Assembly: GCA_919901855.1 (NCBI GenBank) | Contig: CAKKQC010000007.1 | Location: 62,001 to 126,000 of the forward strand | Direction: 5' to 3' | Origin: a bacterium | Lineage (GTDB): Bacteria; Oederibacteriota; CAKKQC01 | Length of the DNA stretch: 64,000 nucleotides | Shown: piece after piece, positions 1-7,907 of the stretch | Numbering within the stretch: the first letter of the stretch is position 1 | Layout: every line of letters begins with the position of its first letter | Translations under genes and position numbers: made by a program | Notes under the pieces: generated by a model | Seen by the model: the letters and a program-made list of their open reading frames with translations, nothing else | Told to the model about the DNA's origin: nothing | The model's database searches: none

Positions 1-1560
1 CCCGGCGAGCACTTCACGCCGCGTGACGTCGTCGCTCTCATGGTCCGTCTCTTGATCCGAGGGGACGAAGAACGGCTCCGGCGGAAAGGGGCGGTCGTGA
101 CGGCCTACGACCCCTGTTGCGGTAGCGGGGGCATGTTGAGCATTGCGAAGGAGCTCATTCGAGGAGACGGCAAGCCTGGTATCAATCCCAATGCAGACGT
201 TCACTTGTTCGGCCAGGAGGTCAATCCCGAGACGTTCGCCGTCTGTAAGTCCGATCTGTTCCTGAAGGATCCGCCCGGTCATGATGCCGATAACATCGCG
301 TTCGGCAGTACGCTTTCCGCCGACCGCCACGCCGGGCGGGGATTCGACTATCTCATCGCAAACCCACCGTACGGAAAAGATTGGAAACGGGACGAAGAAG
401 CCGTGCGTCTCGAGCACTCGCGAGGGACCGGTGGCCGCTTCGGAGTGGGGTTACCGCGGATAAGCGATGGCCAGTTGCTATTCCTTCAGCACATGCTCTC
501 GCATATGAACGCCCCGAAACAGGGCGGGTCGCGGGTGGCCATCATCATGAACGGCAGTCCGCTGTTCACTGGAGATGCGGGAAGCGGCGAGAGTGAGATC
601 AGGCGTTGGGTCTTGGAGAACGACTGGCTGGAGGCTTTGATCGCCCTGCCAGAGGAGATGTTCTACAACACCGGCATCGCCACGTATGTGTGGGTGCTCA
701 CGAACCGGAAGGCTGGCGAACGGCGGGGGAAGGTTCAGCTAATCGATGCCACTTCTGACGCGTTCTGGGAGAAGGAGGCTCCAAGCCTGGGCAAGAAGCG
801 GCGCAAGATCTCGGTGGAGAAGGCGCAGATCATTATCGATCTTGTTCGCTCATTCAAGGAGGGAGAATACAGCAAGGTGTATCCGACCGCGACATTTGGG
901 TTCCGGAAGATCGTGGTCGAGCGGCCCCTTCGGCTGAAGTTCGAGATCACGAAAGAGCGGCTGTCGAAACTGGAGGAGGAGCCGGCTTTCCGCGGGCTGG
1001 CGGAGAGCAAGAAGAAGGCGGGGAAGGCGCACGACGAGGAGATCGAAGAAGGTCGGGGCCGGCAGGCTGCGATTCGCAAGGTCCTCGGGTCACTGGAGGG
1101 CAGACGGTACACAAGTCGGGAGGCCTTCCTCAAGGATCTGACCGGGGCGGAGCATCCCAAGGACCTGAAATGGACCGACGCGCTCCAGAAGTCCCTCGTT
1201 CGTGCACTTGGCGAACCCGATGAACATGCCGATCTTTGCCGGGACAAGGATGGCCGGGTGGAGCCCGATTCCGAACTGCGGGACAACGAGAGCGTGCCGC
1301 TTGGAGAGTCCGTGGAGGAGTATTTCGTGAGGGAGGTCAAGCCCTTCGTGCCGGACGCCTGGATCAGCACCGAGAGCGATGCCAAGGATCCCAAGGATGG
1401 GCTGGTCGGGAAGGTCGGTTATGAGATCAACTTCAACCGGTACTTCTACAAGTATCAGCCGCCACGCCCTCTTGAGGAGATCGAGGCGGACATCAGGAAG
1501 ATCGAGGCAGATATTACAGGTTTGATGGCGAAGGGGGCTGCGGATCCGCCGAAGGGATAG
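1..1560 (+). CDS. hsdM: Type I restriction-modification DNA methylase (HsdM), 5' truncated by window edge
   Basis: N6-adenine methyltransferase subunit of a type I restriction-modification system; it would modify DNA together with a specificity subunit. The frame is open from base 1, and its first residues (PGEHFTPRDVV) match the conserved entry into the HsdM catalytic domain, so the N-terminal helical domain lies outside the window. Visible motifs are the SAM-binding DPCCGSGG (about codon 37 of the visible part) and the catalytic NPPY (about codon 121), followed by a charged C-terminal region. The 3' end is intact (TAG at 1558-1560). No hsdS or hsdR follows: the next gene is on the opposite strand and unrelated. 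The stop codon lies inside the left arm of an inverted repeat. Family assignment is firm; whether the system is complete cannot be seen. Confidence 0.9.
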   Translation, partial: PGEHFTPRDVVALMVRLLIRGDEERLRRKGAVVTAYDPCCGSGGMLSIAKELIRGDGKPGINPNADVHLFGQEVNPETFAVCKSDLFLKDPPGHDADNIAFGSTLSADRHAGRGFDYLIANPPYGKDWKRDEEAVRLEHSRGTGGRFGVGLPRISDGQLLFLQHMLSHMNAPKQGGSRVAIIMNGSPLFTGDAGSGESEIRRWVLENDWLEALIALPEEMFYNTGIATYVWVLTNRKAGERRGKVQLIDATSDAFWEKEAPSLGKKRRKISVEKAQIIIDLVRSFKEGEYSKVYPTATFGFRKIVVERPLRLKFEITKERLSKLEEEPAFRGLAESKKKAGKAHDEEIEEGRGRQAAIRKVLGSLEGRRYTSREAFLKDLTGAEHPKDLKWTDALQKSLVRALGEPDEHADLCRDKDGRVEPDSELRDNESVPLGESVEEYFVREVKPFVPDAWISTESDAKDPKDGLVGKVGYEINFNRYFYKYQPPRPLEEIEADIRKIEADITGLMAKGAADPPKG

Positions 1561-1608
1561 TATAAAAGGTCGGCACATAGACAAATAAGCATCCCTTTGA
1601 TACTATCC
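1555..1608. repeat. Imperfect 15-bp inverted repeat after hsdM
   Basis: Arms at 1555-1569 (GGATAGTATAAAAGG) and 1594-1608 pair at 14 of 15 positions around a 24-base loop. The block is AT-rich against a very GC-rich background and includes the hsdM stop codon. It could be a terminator-like structure, a tandem site for a regulator, or the end of a small inserted element. No open reading frame of recognisable function lies in 1561-1759. Confidence 0.55.
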
Positions 1609-1712
1609 TGGTAAGGGTCATGCTTCCAGATGTGTTCCGCCCCAGCGACCTCGTCAAAGAGGGTCTTTCCGTCCGCCATCTTGCGACCATGCTCCGCCGC
1701 GGAGAAGGGAGC

Positions 1713-1734
1713 GAAGCCGCCGCAAGGCGGCTTC
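1713..1734. terminator. 9-bp perfect hairpin with GCAA tetraloop between convergent genes
   Basis: GAAGCCGCC (1713-1721), loop GCAA, GGCGGCTTC (1726-1734). A GNRA-type loop on a GC-rich stem between the ends of hsdM (+) and the fucosidase gene (-) suits a transcription terminator or RNA-stabilising hairpin. There is no long U tract on either side, so intrinsic termination is uncertain. Confidence 0.5.
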
Positions 1735-1759
1735 TGCGTTATCAGGGATCTGCCGCCGG

Positions 1760-3517
1760 CTACCGGAGAGGGGTTATGACGATGCTCCGAAGATTCATGA
1801 CCGCGTAGCCGGGCATCTTGACCGGAGCGACCACGACCTTCCGGCGGCCGGCCTTGAGCGTGAACTCGCCGAGCGGTTCGGTCACGAACGACGTCCAGGA
1901 GCCTGTCGCGCCGGTGTCCTTCACGACAAGTTTCGTCCGGGTGCCGCCGATCTCGACCGTGCATTCGGCGCCCGCCGTATCCTTCTCGCACGCGTACGTG
2001 ATCGCGGCCGTGAACCGGCCGGGCTTCGCGACCTCGACCTCCCATTCGACGCGGTCCTTGGGGTCGGTCCAGAACCCGATGCAGTCCTTGCCGGCGCTCG
2101 ACTCATACCTAGCCTGCGAGCCCTTGATGGTGGCATCCGCCGCCCCGAGCCGGATGGTGCCGTCGTCGTTCTGCTTTAGCCGCTGGGGTTCGATGTCGGG
2201 CGCGCCCTTGATGGCGACCACGACCACGGACGAGATCGGATCCGGGGCGTTGGCCGGGACCTCGACGGTCCAGCCGGTGCCCGTCTTCGCGACCTTGAGC
2301 AAGGTGCCGGGATTGGCGAGAAGCCAGGCCTTCGTGACCTTGTTCTTCAACCCAGGGATTTCGAGCAGGCCCTTGGGCCAGTCGAAGACATGAAAATAGA
2401 GGAATCCGGGCTTCGTCGTGCTCCGGCCCCAGGGGAGTCGCCGGAACGGGCTCGGTCCTGTTCCATATACGGCCTCGCCATTGGCGCGCATCCACGCGCC
2501 GACCTCGCGCAACCGGGTGACCGACTCCTCCGGGATGATGCCTTCGGATGTCGGTCCCACGTTGAGGAGGTAGTTCCCGCCCTTGCTGACGATGTCGATC
2601 AGGTTCCGGATCAGCGCGGCCGTGGGTTTCCAGTTGTGGTCGTCGGACTTGAACCCCCACGTGTCGTTCATGGTCATGCAGGTCTCCCAGTCGCGGCCGG
2701 GCATTCCGGTCGCCGGGATCTCCTGTTCGGGTGTGCCCGTGTCTCCCGCGAATCCGCCGCCGAGCCGGTCGTTCGTGACGATCCCGGGGGCGAGCTCGAG
2801 CAGCGGCACGAACCGCTCGGCGCGCTCCTTCGTCATGTCCGCGGGCGTGTCCCACCACAGGATCGAGAGGGGGCCGTAGCCCGTGAGGAGTTCGCGGACC
2901 TGCGGGACGGCGATGTCGCGGAGGTAGTCGTCCATGCTCCCGTCCTGGGCCTGGTCCCAGTGCCCGCTGTAGGCCGCGCCGCCGGGGTGGTGCCAGTCCT
3001 GGGCCTGTGAGTAGTAGACCCCGAACCGGAGTCCCGCCCGGCGGACGGCGTCGCCGAGCTCCCGGATGACGTCCCGGCGGAACGGCGTCGCATCCACGAC
3101 GTTGTACGGCGTCACCTTGGACCCGAACATGGCGAACCCGTCGTGGTGCTTGGCGGTTATGACCACGTACTTCATCCCCGCCTCCTTGGCCATCTTCGCC
3201 CACGCGTCGGCGTCGAACTTCGCCGGGTTGAACGACTTCGCGAAGGCGGCGTAGTCGGCGACCGGGATCTTGGCGTTGTTCATGATCCACTCGCCGATCC
3301 CGCCGACCTCCTTGCCCTGCCACCGTCCGGCGGGGACCGAGTAGATGCCCCAGTGAATGAAGAGGCCGAACTTGGCCTCGCGCCACCACGCCATCCGGGC
3401 GTCACGCTGTTTCGCGGTTTCCATCCTTGGGGTGGCTCCTTTCGGCGGATCCGCCGGCCGGGCGGGCTGGGGCGCGGCGAGGGCTGCGAGCAGGATGAGC
3501 ACGGGGAAGGCCTTCAT
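1760..3517 (-). CDS. Secreted alpha-L-fucosidase, GH29 family, with C-terminal carbohydrate-binding-like domain
   Basis: Predicted to remove alpha-L-fucose from glycans outside the cytoplasm. The N-terminus is a signal peptide ending near ARPAD (about residue 22). The GH29 hallmark FGLFIHWGIYSVP is at residues 50-62, the paired histidines of TAKHHDGF at 124-125, and the probable nucleophile is D223 in ILWWDTP. The catalytic barrel ends near residue 400. The last roughly 110 residues form a beta-rich module (DRVEWEVEVAKPGRF onward) like those attached to fucosidases for carbohydrate binding. Its ATG overlaps the TGA of the upstream pirin gene (ATGA on the minus strand at 3517-3514), so the two are probably co-translated. 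Length (585 aa) is normal for a GH29 enzyme with an added module. Confidence 0.93.
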   Translation of the reverse strand: MKAFPVLILLAALAAPQPARPADPPKGATPRMETAKQRDARMAWWREAKFGLFIHWGIYSVPAGRWQGKEVGGIGEWIMNNAKIPVADYAAFAKSFNPAKFDADAWAKMAKEAGMKYVVITAKHHDGFAMFGSKVTPYNVVDATPFRRDVIRELGDAVRRAGLRFGVYYSQAQDWHHPGGAAYSGHWDQAQDGSMDDYLRDIAVPQVRELLTGYGPLSILWWDTPADMTKERAERFVPLLELAPGIVTNDRLGGGFAGDTGTPEQEIPATGMPGRDWETCMTMNDTWGFKSDDHNWKPTAALIRNLIDIVSKGGNYLLNVGPTSEGIIPEESVTRLREVGAWMRANGEAVYGTGPSPFRRLPWGRSTTKPGFLYFHVFDWPKGLLEIPGLKNKVTKAWLLANPGTLLKVAKTGTGWTVEVPANAPDPISSVVVVAIKGAPDIEPQRLKQNDDGTIRLGAADATIKGSQARYESSAGKDCIGFWTDPKDRVEWEVEVAKPGRFTAAITYACEKDTAGAECTVEIGGTRTKLVVKDTGATGSWTSFVTEPLGEFTLKAGRRKVVVAPVKMPGYAVMNLRSIVITPLR

Positions 3518-4368
3518 TGATAGAACCTCCGGTGGACTTCGCCTGGTTGGGTTTGAATGAACGTCCCGCGGTCGAGATCGTCGAACGCGCGGTCGAGCTC
3601 GGCCTGGGTGTTCATGACGATGGGGCCGCCCCAGGCCACGGGTTCCTCGATCGGCACGCCGGACCCGAAGAGCAGACGCCCACCCGCAGGCCCCGCAGTC
3701 ACTTCAAGGGCGCTGGCGTCCGCGAGGTGGGCGAGCGTCTCCGGGCCCAGCGTGTCCCCGGCAAGGCGCACCTCGCCGGAGATCACGTACGCGAACGAGT
3801 TGCGGTCGGCCGGAATCGGTCGTTTCCAGGTCGCGCCTGCGTCGAGCAGGATCTCCATGTACTCGACCTCGACGATCAGGTCCTGCACGGGCCCACGGGT
3901 GCCGTCGACGGTGCCGCTCACGAGCTTGACGGTGACCCCCTGCGCGGGGGTGGCGGCAGGGATCGACGAGGCCTTCACGTCGCGGTACCGGGGTTCCATC
4001 ATCTTTTGCGCCGCCGGGAGGTTGACCCAGAGCTGGAACCCCCGGGTCCGGCCCTCGGAGCGCTGGGGCATCTCCTGGTGAATGATCCCGCCGCCGGCGG
4101 TCATCCATTGGACGTCCCCGTCCCCGATCACGCCGCGATTCCCCATGCTGTCCCCGTGCGCGACGGCGCCATGAAGAATGTAGGTCACGGTCTCGATCCC
4201 CCGGTGCGGATGCCACGGGAAACCCGCGAGGTAGTCGGCGGGGTCGTCGGAGCCGAAATCGTCGAGGAGGAGGAAGGGGTCGAACCGGGGCACGTCGTGG
4301 AAGGCGAAGGCGCGGCGCAGCTTGACCCCCGCTCCGTCGCTCGTCGGCTGGCTCTTCCGGGGCCTCAT
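3514..4368 (-). CDS. Pirin family bicupin protein
   Basis: Cytoplasmic metal-binding bicupin. The pirin metal ligands are present: H53 and H55 in PWHPHRGIET, H97 and E99 in GGGIIHQEM, matching the His-His-His-Glu set of human pirin and E. coli YhhW. Some pirins show quercetinase activity and others act in redox sensing or regulation; which applies here is unknown. At 284 aa it is of usual length. No signal peptide is seen, unlike its coupled partner, the GH29 fucosidase whose ATG overlaps this stop codon. A TACAAT box sits 9 bases before the ATG, implying a leaderless transcript. Confidence 0.92.
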   Translation of the reverse strand: MRPRKSQPTSDGAGVKLRRAFAFHDVPRFDPFLLLDDFGSDDPADYLAGFPWHPHRGIETVTYILHGAVAHGDSMGNRGVIGDGDVQWMTAGGGIIHQEMPQRSEGRTRGFQLWVNLPAAQKMMEPRYRDVKASSIPAATPAQGVTVKLVSGTVDGTRGPVQDLIVEVEYMEILLDAGATWKRPIPADRNSFAYVISGEVRLAGDTLGPETLAHLADASALEVTAGPAGGRLLFGSGVPIEEPVAWGGPIVMNTQAELDRAFDDLDRGTFIQTQPGEVHRRFYQ

Positions 4369-4377
4369 CCCGCCGGC

Positions 4378-4383
4378 ATTGTA
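4378..4383 (-). promoter_or_regulatory. Start-proximal -10 (TACAAT) of the pirin-fucosidase operon
   Basis: TACAAT on the minus strand ends 9 bases before the pirin ATG (4368). Transcription should begin at or within about two bases of the ATG. No convincing -35 hexamer is visible at 16-18 bases upstream. Confidence 0.5.
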
Positions 4384-4412
4384 GCACCGGGGGCCGGACG
4401 CGAACCCGCCCT

Positions 4413-4435
4413 CCCGGGTGTGTTAGCCTCTGGAG
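4413..4435 (+). promoter_or_regulatory. Weak start-proximal promoter of the amidohydrolase gene
   Basis: CCCGGGTG followed by TGTTAG (4421-4426) and 9 bases to the ATG at 4436. The hexamer is a poor -10, but its CCCGGG prefix and N9 spacing resemble the stronger promoters at 5796 and 18888. No separate ribosome-binding site is present; GGAG abuts the ATG directly. Confidence 0.3.
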
Positions 4436-5785
4436 ATGACGAAACGCCACTGGGGCCTCGCGTCGGCCTTCGGCCTGCTCGCCGCAACGACGGCGGCGGC
4501 AGCGGGCGGACCGCGGGAAGGAGTGGACAGCGTGAGGGAACGGCTGGAAGCGAAGCTGGCGGCGATTCCGTACGTCGACACCCATACCCACCTGCCGGAC
4601 CCCCGTCCCTTCCGCGAGTCGCTCAAGACCTCGAAGTACGACGTGACCCGGCTCCTTGGGGGGAGCACATACGTCGCGGAGTTCACGTCGGGCAGCACGT
4701 GGGATGAGGTCAAGGCGAACCTCGCCGCCAACGCCCAGCATCCCTACTACCGGGTGATCCGCGAGGCGTTCGTGGACCTCTACGGGCTCGCCCCGGGGGC
4801 CGAGCTCACCGACGAATCGGCCCGCACGGTCTCCGAGCGCATGGACGCCGCCCACCGCGATCCCGGGTGGTACGACGAGGTGCTCCGGAAGCGGATGAAC
4901 GTGACCCACCTGATCTGGCTCGGGGGCGGGCGTCGCGGGTCCGAGATGCCTGCCCCGTACTATCACCCGGTCTGGAACATCGACGGGTTCGTCTTCGTGG
5001 CCGGCCGCGACGAGAAGGCCAAGGGCAAGCCCTGGACCCTCGACACGCTGGCCAAACGGTTCGGCGTGAAGCTCGCGCGGCTGTCCGATCTCGAGAAACT
5101 CATCGCCGCCGAGATCGAGGGCTTTTTCGCCGGGGGCGGCGTGTCGCTCAAGAGCACGGCCGCCTACTACCGCACGCTCGATTTCGACGACACCGTTCCG
5201 CGCCCGCGGGCCGACCGCGCCTTCGCGAAGGTCGTCCGGCACGAGGCGCTGGCGCCGGCGGAGCAGAAGGCGCTCGAGGACTGGCTCATGACCCGGGTGC
5301 TCACGTCGCTGGCGAAGCTCAAGAAGCCGATCCAATTCCACACCGGGAACCAGCAGAACTGGAACACGGTTGCCAACTCCAACCCGTTGGGGCTCAACCG
5401 GCTCCTCGTGACGGGGAAGTGGTGGGACGTCAAGTTCGTCGTGCTGCACGGCGGCTACCCGTACACGCGGGAGGCGATCACGATGACCCGGTACTTCGGC
5501 AACTGCTACCTGGACCTGGCCTGGATGGTCCTCTTCTCCCCGGCGGCCGCCACGAGCGCGCTCGCGGAGGCGATCGACCTCCTGCCGGGAAACCAGTTGA
5601 CGATCGGCACCGACACCGCCAACCTCGAGGAGATGTACGGGACGGTCAAGTTCACGCGGCGGGTGCTCGCGTCGGTCCTGGCGGAGAAGGTGGCCGGCGG
5701 ATACCTCACCGAGGAGGTCGCGCTCGCCGTGGCACGCCGGGTCCTGCACGACAACGCCATGGCCCTGTACGGACTGACGGACTGA
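4436..5785 (+). CDS. Exported amidohydrolase-superfamily enzyme (TIM-barrel metal-dependent hydrolase)
   Basis: A 449-residue protein with a short N-terminal signal sequence (about residues 1-24). Metal-ligand motifs of the amidohydrolase superfamily are in place: H50 and H52 in VDTHTHL, H302 in IQFHTG, H338 in VLHGGYP, and the late aspartate D393 in IGTDTAN. The order and spacing resemble the amidohydrolase-2 / uronate isomerase-like branch. The substrate is not predictable from motifs. It could be a hydrolase, decarboxylase or lactonase acting on a sugar acid or aromatic compound. It is divergent from pirin-fucosidase and is followed 34 bases later by the GH50-like gene, so a role in carbohydrate breakdown is plausible but inferred. 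Confidence 0.8.
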   Translation: MTKRHWGLASAFGLLAATTAAAAGGPREGVDSVRERLEAKLAAIPYVDTHTHLPDPRPFRESLKTSKYDVTRLLGGSTYVAEFTSGSTWDEVKANLAANAQHPYYRVIREAFVDLYGLAPGAELTDESARTVSERMDAAHRDPGWYDEVLRKRMNVTHLIWLGGGRRGSEMPAPYYHPVWNIDGFVFVAGRDEKAKGKPWTLDTLAKRFGVKLARLSDLEKLIAAEIEGFFAGGGVSLKSTAAYYRTLDFDDTVPRPRADRAFAKVVRHEALAPAEQKALEDWLMTRVLTSLAKLKKPIQFHTGNQQNWNTVANSNPLGLNRLLVTGKWWDVKFVVLHGGYPYTREAITMTRYFGNCYLDLAWMVLFSPAAATSALAEAIDLLPGNQLTIGTDTANLEEMYGTVKFTRRVLASVLAEKVAGGYLTEEVALAVARRVLHDNAMALYGLTD

Positions 5786-5815
5786 CCGCCCCCGAGCCCG
5801 GGAGTATAATCGGGC
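5782..5815 (+). promoter_or_regulatory. Promoter with TATAAT in the loop of a GCCCG/CGGGC inverted repeat
   Basis: CTGACC (5782-5787), 17 bases, TATAAT (5805-5810), 9 bases, ATG (5820). The -10 lies between GCCCG (5796-5800) and CGGGC (5811-5815). The core GCCCGGGAGTATAATC (5796-5811) differs by one base from the promoter at 18888. The spacing implies a leaderless or near-leaderless mRNA for the downstream GH50-like gene. The inverted repeat is a good candidate operator. Confidence 0.7.
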
Positions 5816-5819
5816 GGAC

Positions 5820-7907
5820 ATGATGCTGACGGGACTGCTGGTGGCGGCTTCCGTGCTCGCGGCGCCTTCGGGCTCGGCCCCGAAAGCAGCTCCGACCCTC
5901 TTGGATTTTGCATCACCCGCGGTACTGAAGGGGGCGGGGGACTCCGGCCTGTCGGCCTCGGTGATCGCGGACGCCTCGGGCAATCCCGTCGGGGCCGAGG
6001 TCCGGTTCCCGGGCGGCGACGCGTGGCGGGGGCTCGTCCTGCGCGTGCCCGCCGAGATCCCGCGCGCCGACTGGAACGGGTGGGAGGGTGTCGTCCTCGA
6101 TCTCGAGAACCGGGAATCCGCCGAGGTCCGGGTCGCGTTCTCGATCCGCAACGCCGCGGACACATGGGAGGACGGCAAGATCGCGCACTTCGCGGTCGGG
6201 ATTCCGGCGAACACGCGCGTAAGCTGGCCGGTGCGGCTCTTCCACCTTCGTTACACACTCGGCTGGGATTGGCCCGCGCTGCCCTGGGGCGGCCGCACTG
6301 CGGCGTGGGGGCGGGCGGACCCGGGCGCGATCACGGAGGTCTGGATCGGGATCGAGGACCAGAAGGGGCCGGTCCGGCTCGGGCTCTACCGGCTGGCGCT
6401 GTCGACTCCCGTCGCTTCGACGGGGTGGATCGACCGGTGGGGCCAGCGGGGGAATCTCGAGTGGCCGCTCAAGGTCCACAAGGACGCGGACCTCAAGTCC
6501 GCCGACCGCCGGGAGATGGACGCTCTGACGGCCGCGAAGCGCGCTCCGGCCTTCGACACCTGGCATGCCTGGGCGAAAGGGCCGCTCCGGCAGGCGACCG
6601 GGTTCTTCCGCGTCGAGGAGGTCGACGGCCGGTGGTGGCTGGTCGCCCCGAACGGCCGGCTCTTCTTCATGACCGGGATCGACTGCGTGGGCCCGTGGAG
6701 TTCCCCGCGGGTGGATGACCGGGTCCGGGCGGCCCATGCGTGGTGGCCGCCGGAGAAGGGGCTGCTCGCGGGCGCCTGGGGTTTCTGGTGGGACGGGAAG
6801 TATTATCCCAAGGGTGGGCCCTCGTTCTACCGCGCCAACCTGATCCGGAAGTGGGGGCCCGAGAGCCTCGACGACAAGGGACTCCGGCGCGCGATGTCCC
6901 GGCTCCTCGCCTGGCAGTTCTCGTCGATCGGTAACTGGTCCGACGACCGGATGTTCCGGATGAAGAAGCTCGCGTACGTGACCGTCGGTCCGCCGACGTG
7001 GGACGTGAATACCCCCCGGGCGACGGAGAAGCTCCACGACCCGTTCCACCCGGCGTTTGCCGCGGAAGCCCGGGCGGCGGCGGCCAAGCTGGCGGGGTTC
7101 AAGGACGATCCCTGGTGCATCGGCCATTTCATCGACAACGAGGTGGACTGGAGCAACGTGGCCCCCATGGTGCTGGCCGCCGAGCCCGGCCTTATGGCCC
7201 GCGCCCGGTGGGTCGAGACCCTTCGGCGTAAATACGGCGAGCTGGGCCGCCTGGACCTCGCCTGGGGGACGAGCGCGACGACGTGGGAGACCCTGCGGTT
7301 CCCGAGGCGGGAGTTCGCGACCGCGACGGCGTGGGCCGACGCCGCGGCGTTCCGGGGCGAGTTCGCGGACGCGTGGTACCGGATCTGGGGCGAGGCCGTG
7401 CGCGCGGCCGACCCCAACCACCTCGTCCTGGGCAGCCGGCTGCATGGCGGCAACCGGCCCGACGAGGTCGTGGCCGCCTGCGGACGGTGGATGGACGTCG
7501 TCTCGTTCAACCACTATGACGAGGAGCCTACGAGGGAGGAGTTCGACCGCTACTACGCGCTCGCTAAGAAGCCGTTCCTGATCGGGGAGTACGGGTTCAA
7601 CAGCCTCGACGACGGGCTCCTGACGGCGGCGGTGCCGGTCGCCAGCCGGGAGGAGCGCGGCGCCGGGTACCGGTTCTACACCGAGCACCTGGCGGCGCTT
7701 CCGTACTTCGTCGGGGGGCATTACTTCCAGTGGATCGACGAGCCCGTCACGGGCCGGGGCGACGGGGAGACCTCGTACAACGGTTTCGTGAAGGTGACCG
7801 ATCTGCCCGATCCGTTCCTCGTGGAGGCCGCGAAGGCCACGAACCCCCGGGTCTGCGAAATCCATGCCGGACTTATCGCCCCTATCGAGCGGAGGCCCAA
7901 ACGATGA
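5820..7907 (+). CDS. Secreted GH50-like (beta-agarase-type) glycoside hydrolase
   Basis: Two adjacent ATGs (5820, 5823) start a signal peptide ending near residue 20. An N-terminal beta-sandwich region is followed, from about residue 255, by a TIM barrel opened by FFRVEEVDGRWWLVAPNGR, the pattern seen where GH50 agarases enter their catalytic domain. The probable acid/base is E441 (HFIDNEVDWSN) and the probable nucleophile E590 (LIGEYGFNS), as expected for clan GH-A. It most likely cleaves beta-linked galactose-containing polymers, but the exact linkage is an inference. The stop overlaps the start of the sialate O-acetylesterase gene (ATGA, 7904-7907). A paralogue lies at 49205-51556. Confidence 0.75.
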   Translation: MMLTGLLVAASVLAAPSGSAPKAAPTLLDFASPAVLKGAGDSGLSASVIADASGNPVGAEVRFPGGDAWRGLVLRVPAEIPRADWNGWEGVVLDLENRESAEVRVAFSIRNAADTWEDGKIAHFAVGIPANTRVSWPVRLFHLRYTLGWDWPALPWGGRTAAWGRADPGAITEVWIGIEDQKGPVRLGLYRLALSTPVASTGWIDRWGQRGNLEWPLKVHKDADLKSADRREMDALTAAKRAPAFDTWHAWAKGPLRQATGFFRVEEVDGRWWLVAPNGRLFFMTGIDCVGPWSSPRVDDRVRAAHAWWPPEKGLLAGAWGFWWDGKYYPKGGPSFYRANLIRKWGPESLDDKGLRRAMSRLLAWQFSSIGNWSDDRMFRMKKLAYVTVGPPTWDVNTPRATEKLHDPFHPAFAAEARAAAAKLAGFKDDPWCIGHFIDNEVDWSNVAPMVLAAEPGLMARARWVETLRRKYGELGRLDLAWGTSATTWETLRFPRREFATATAWADAAAFRGEFADAWYRIWGEAVRAADPNHLVLGSRLHGGNRPDEVVAACGRWMDVVSFNHYDEEPTREEFDRYYALAKKPFLIGEYGFNSLDDGLLTAAVPVASREERGAGYRFYTEHLAALPYFVGGHYFQWIDEPVTGRGDGETSYNGFVKVTDLPDPFLVEAAKATNPRVCEIHAGLIAPIERRPKR

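Noticed and set aside
1455-2045. Minus-strand frame across the hsdM 3' end
   Set aside because: Part of it (DGKTLFDEVAGAEHIWKHDPYQ) looks protein-like, but it continues antisense to hsdM and the fucosidase gene and has no recognised family.
3704-6214. Long minus-strand open frames (for example 836 codons here, and others up to 1400 codons opposite 55888-60153)
   Set aside because: They lie opposite or out of frame with genes carrying clear motifs, are dominated by Arg/Pro/Gly, and reflect the scarcity of stop codons in GC-rich DNA.
7730-7903. Earlier start for the sialate O-acetylesterase
   Set aside because: It would overlap the end of the GH50-like gene in another frame; the start at 7904 gives a signal peptide and an ATGA junction.
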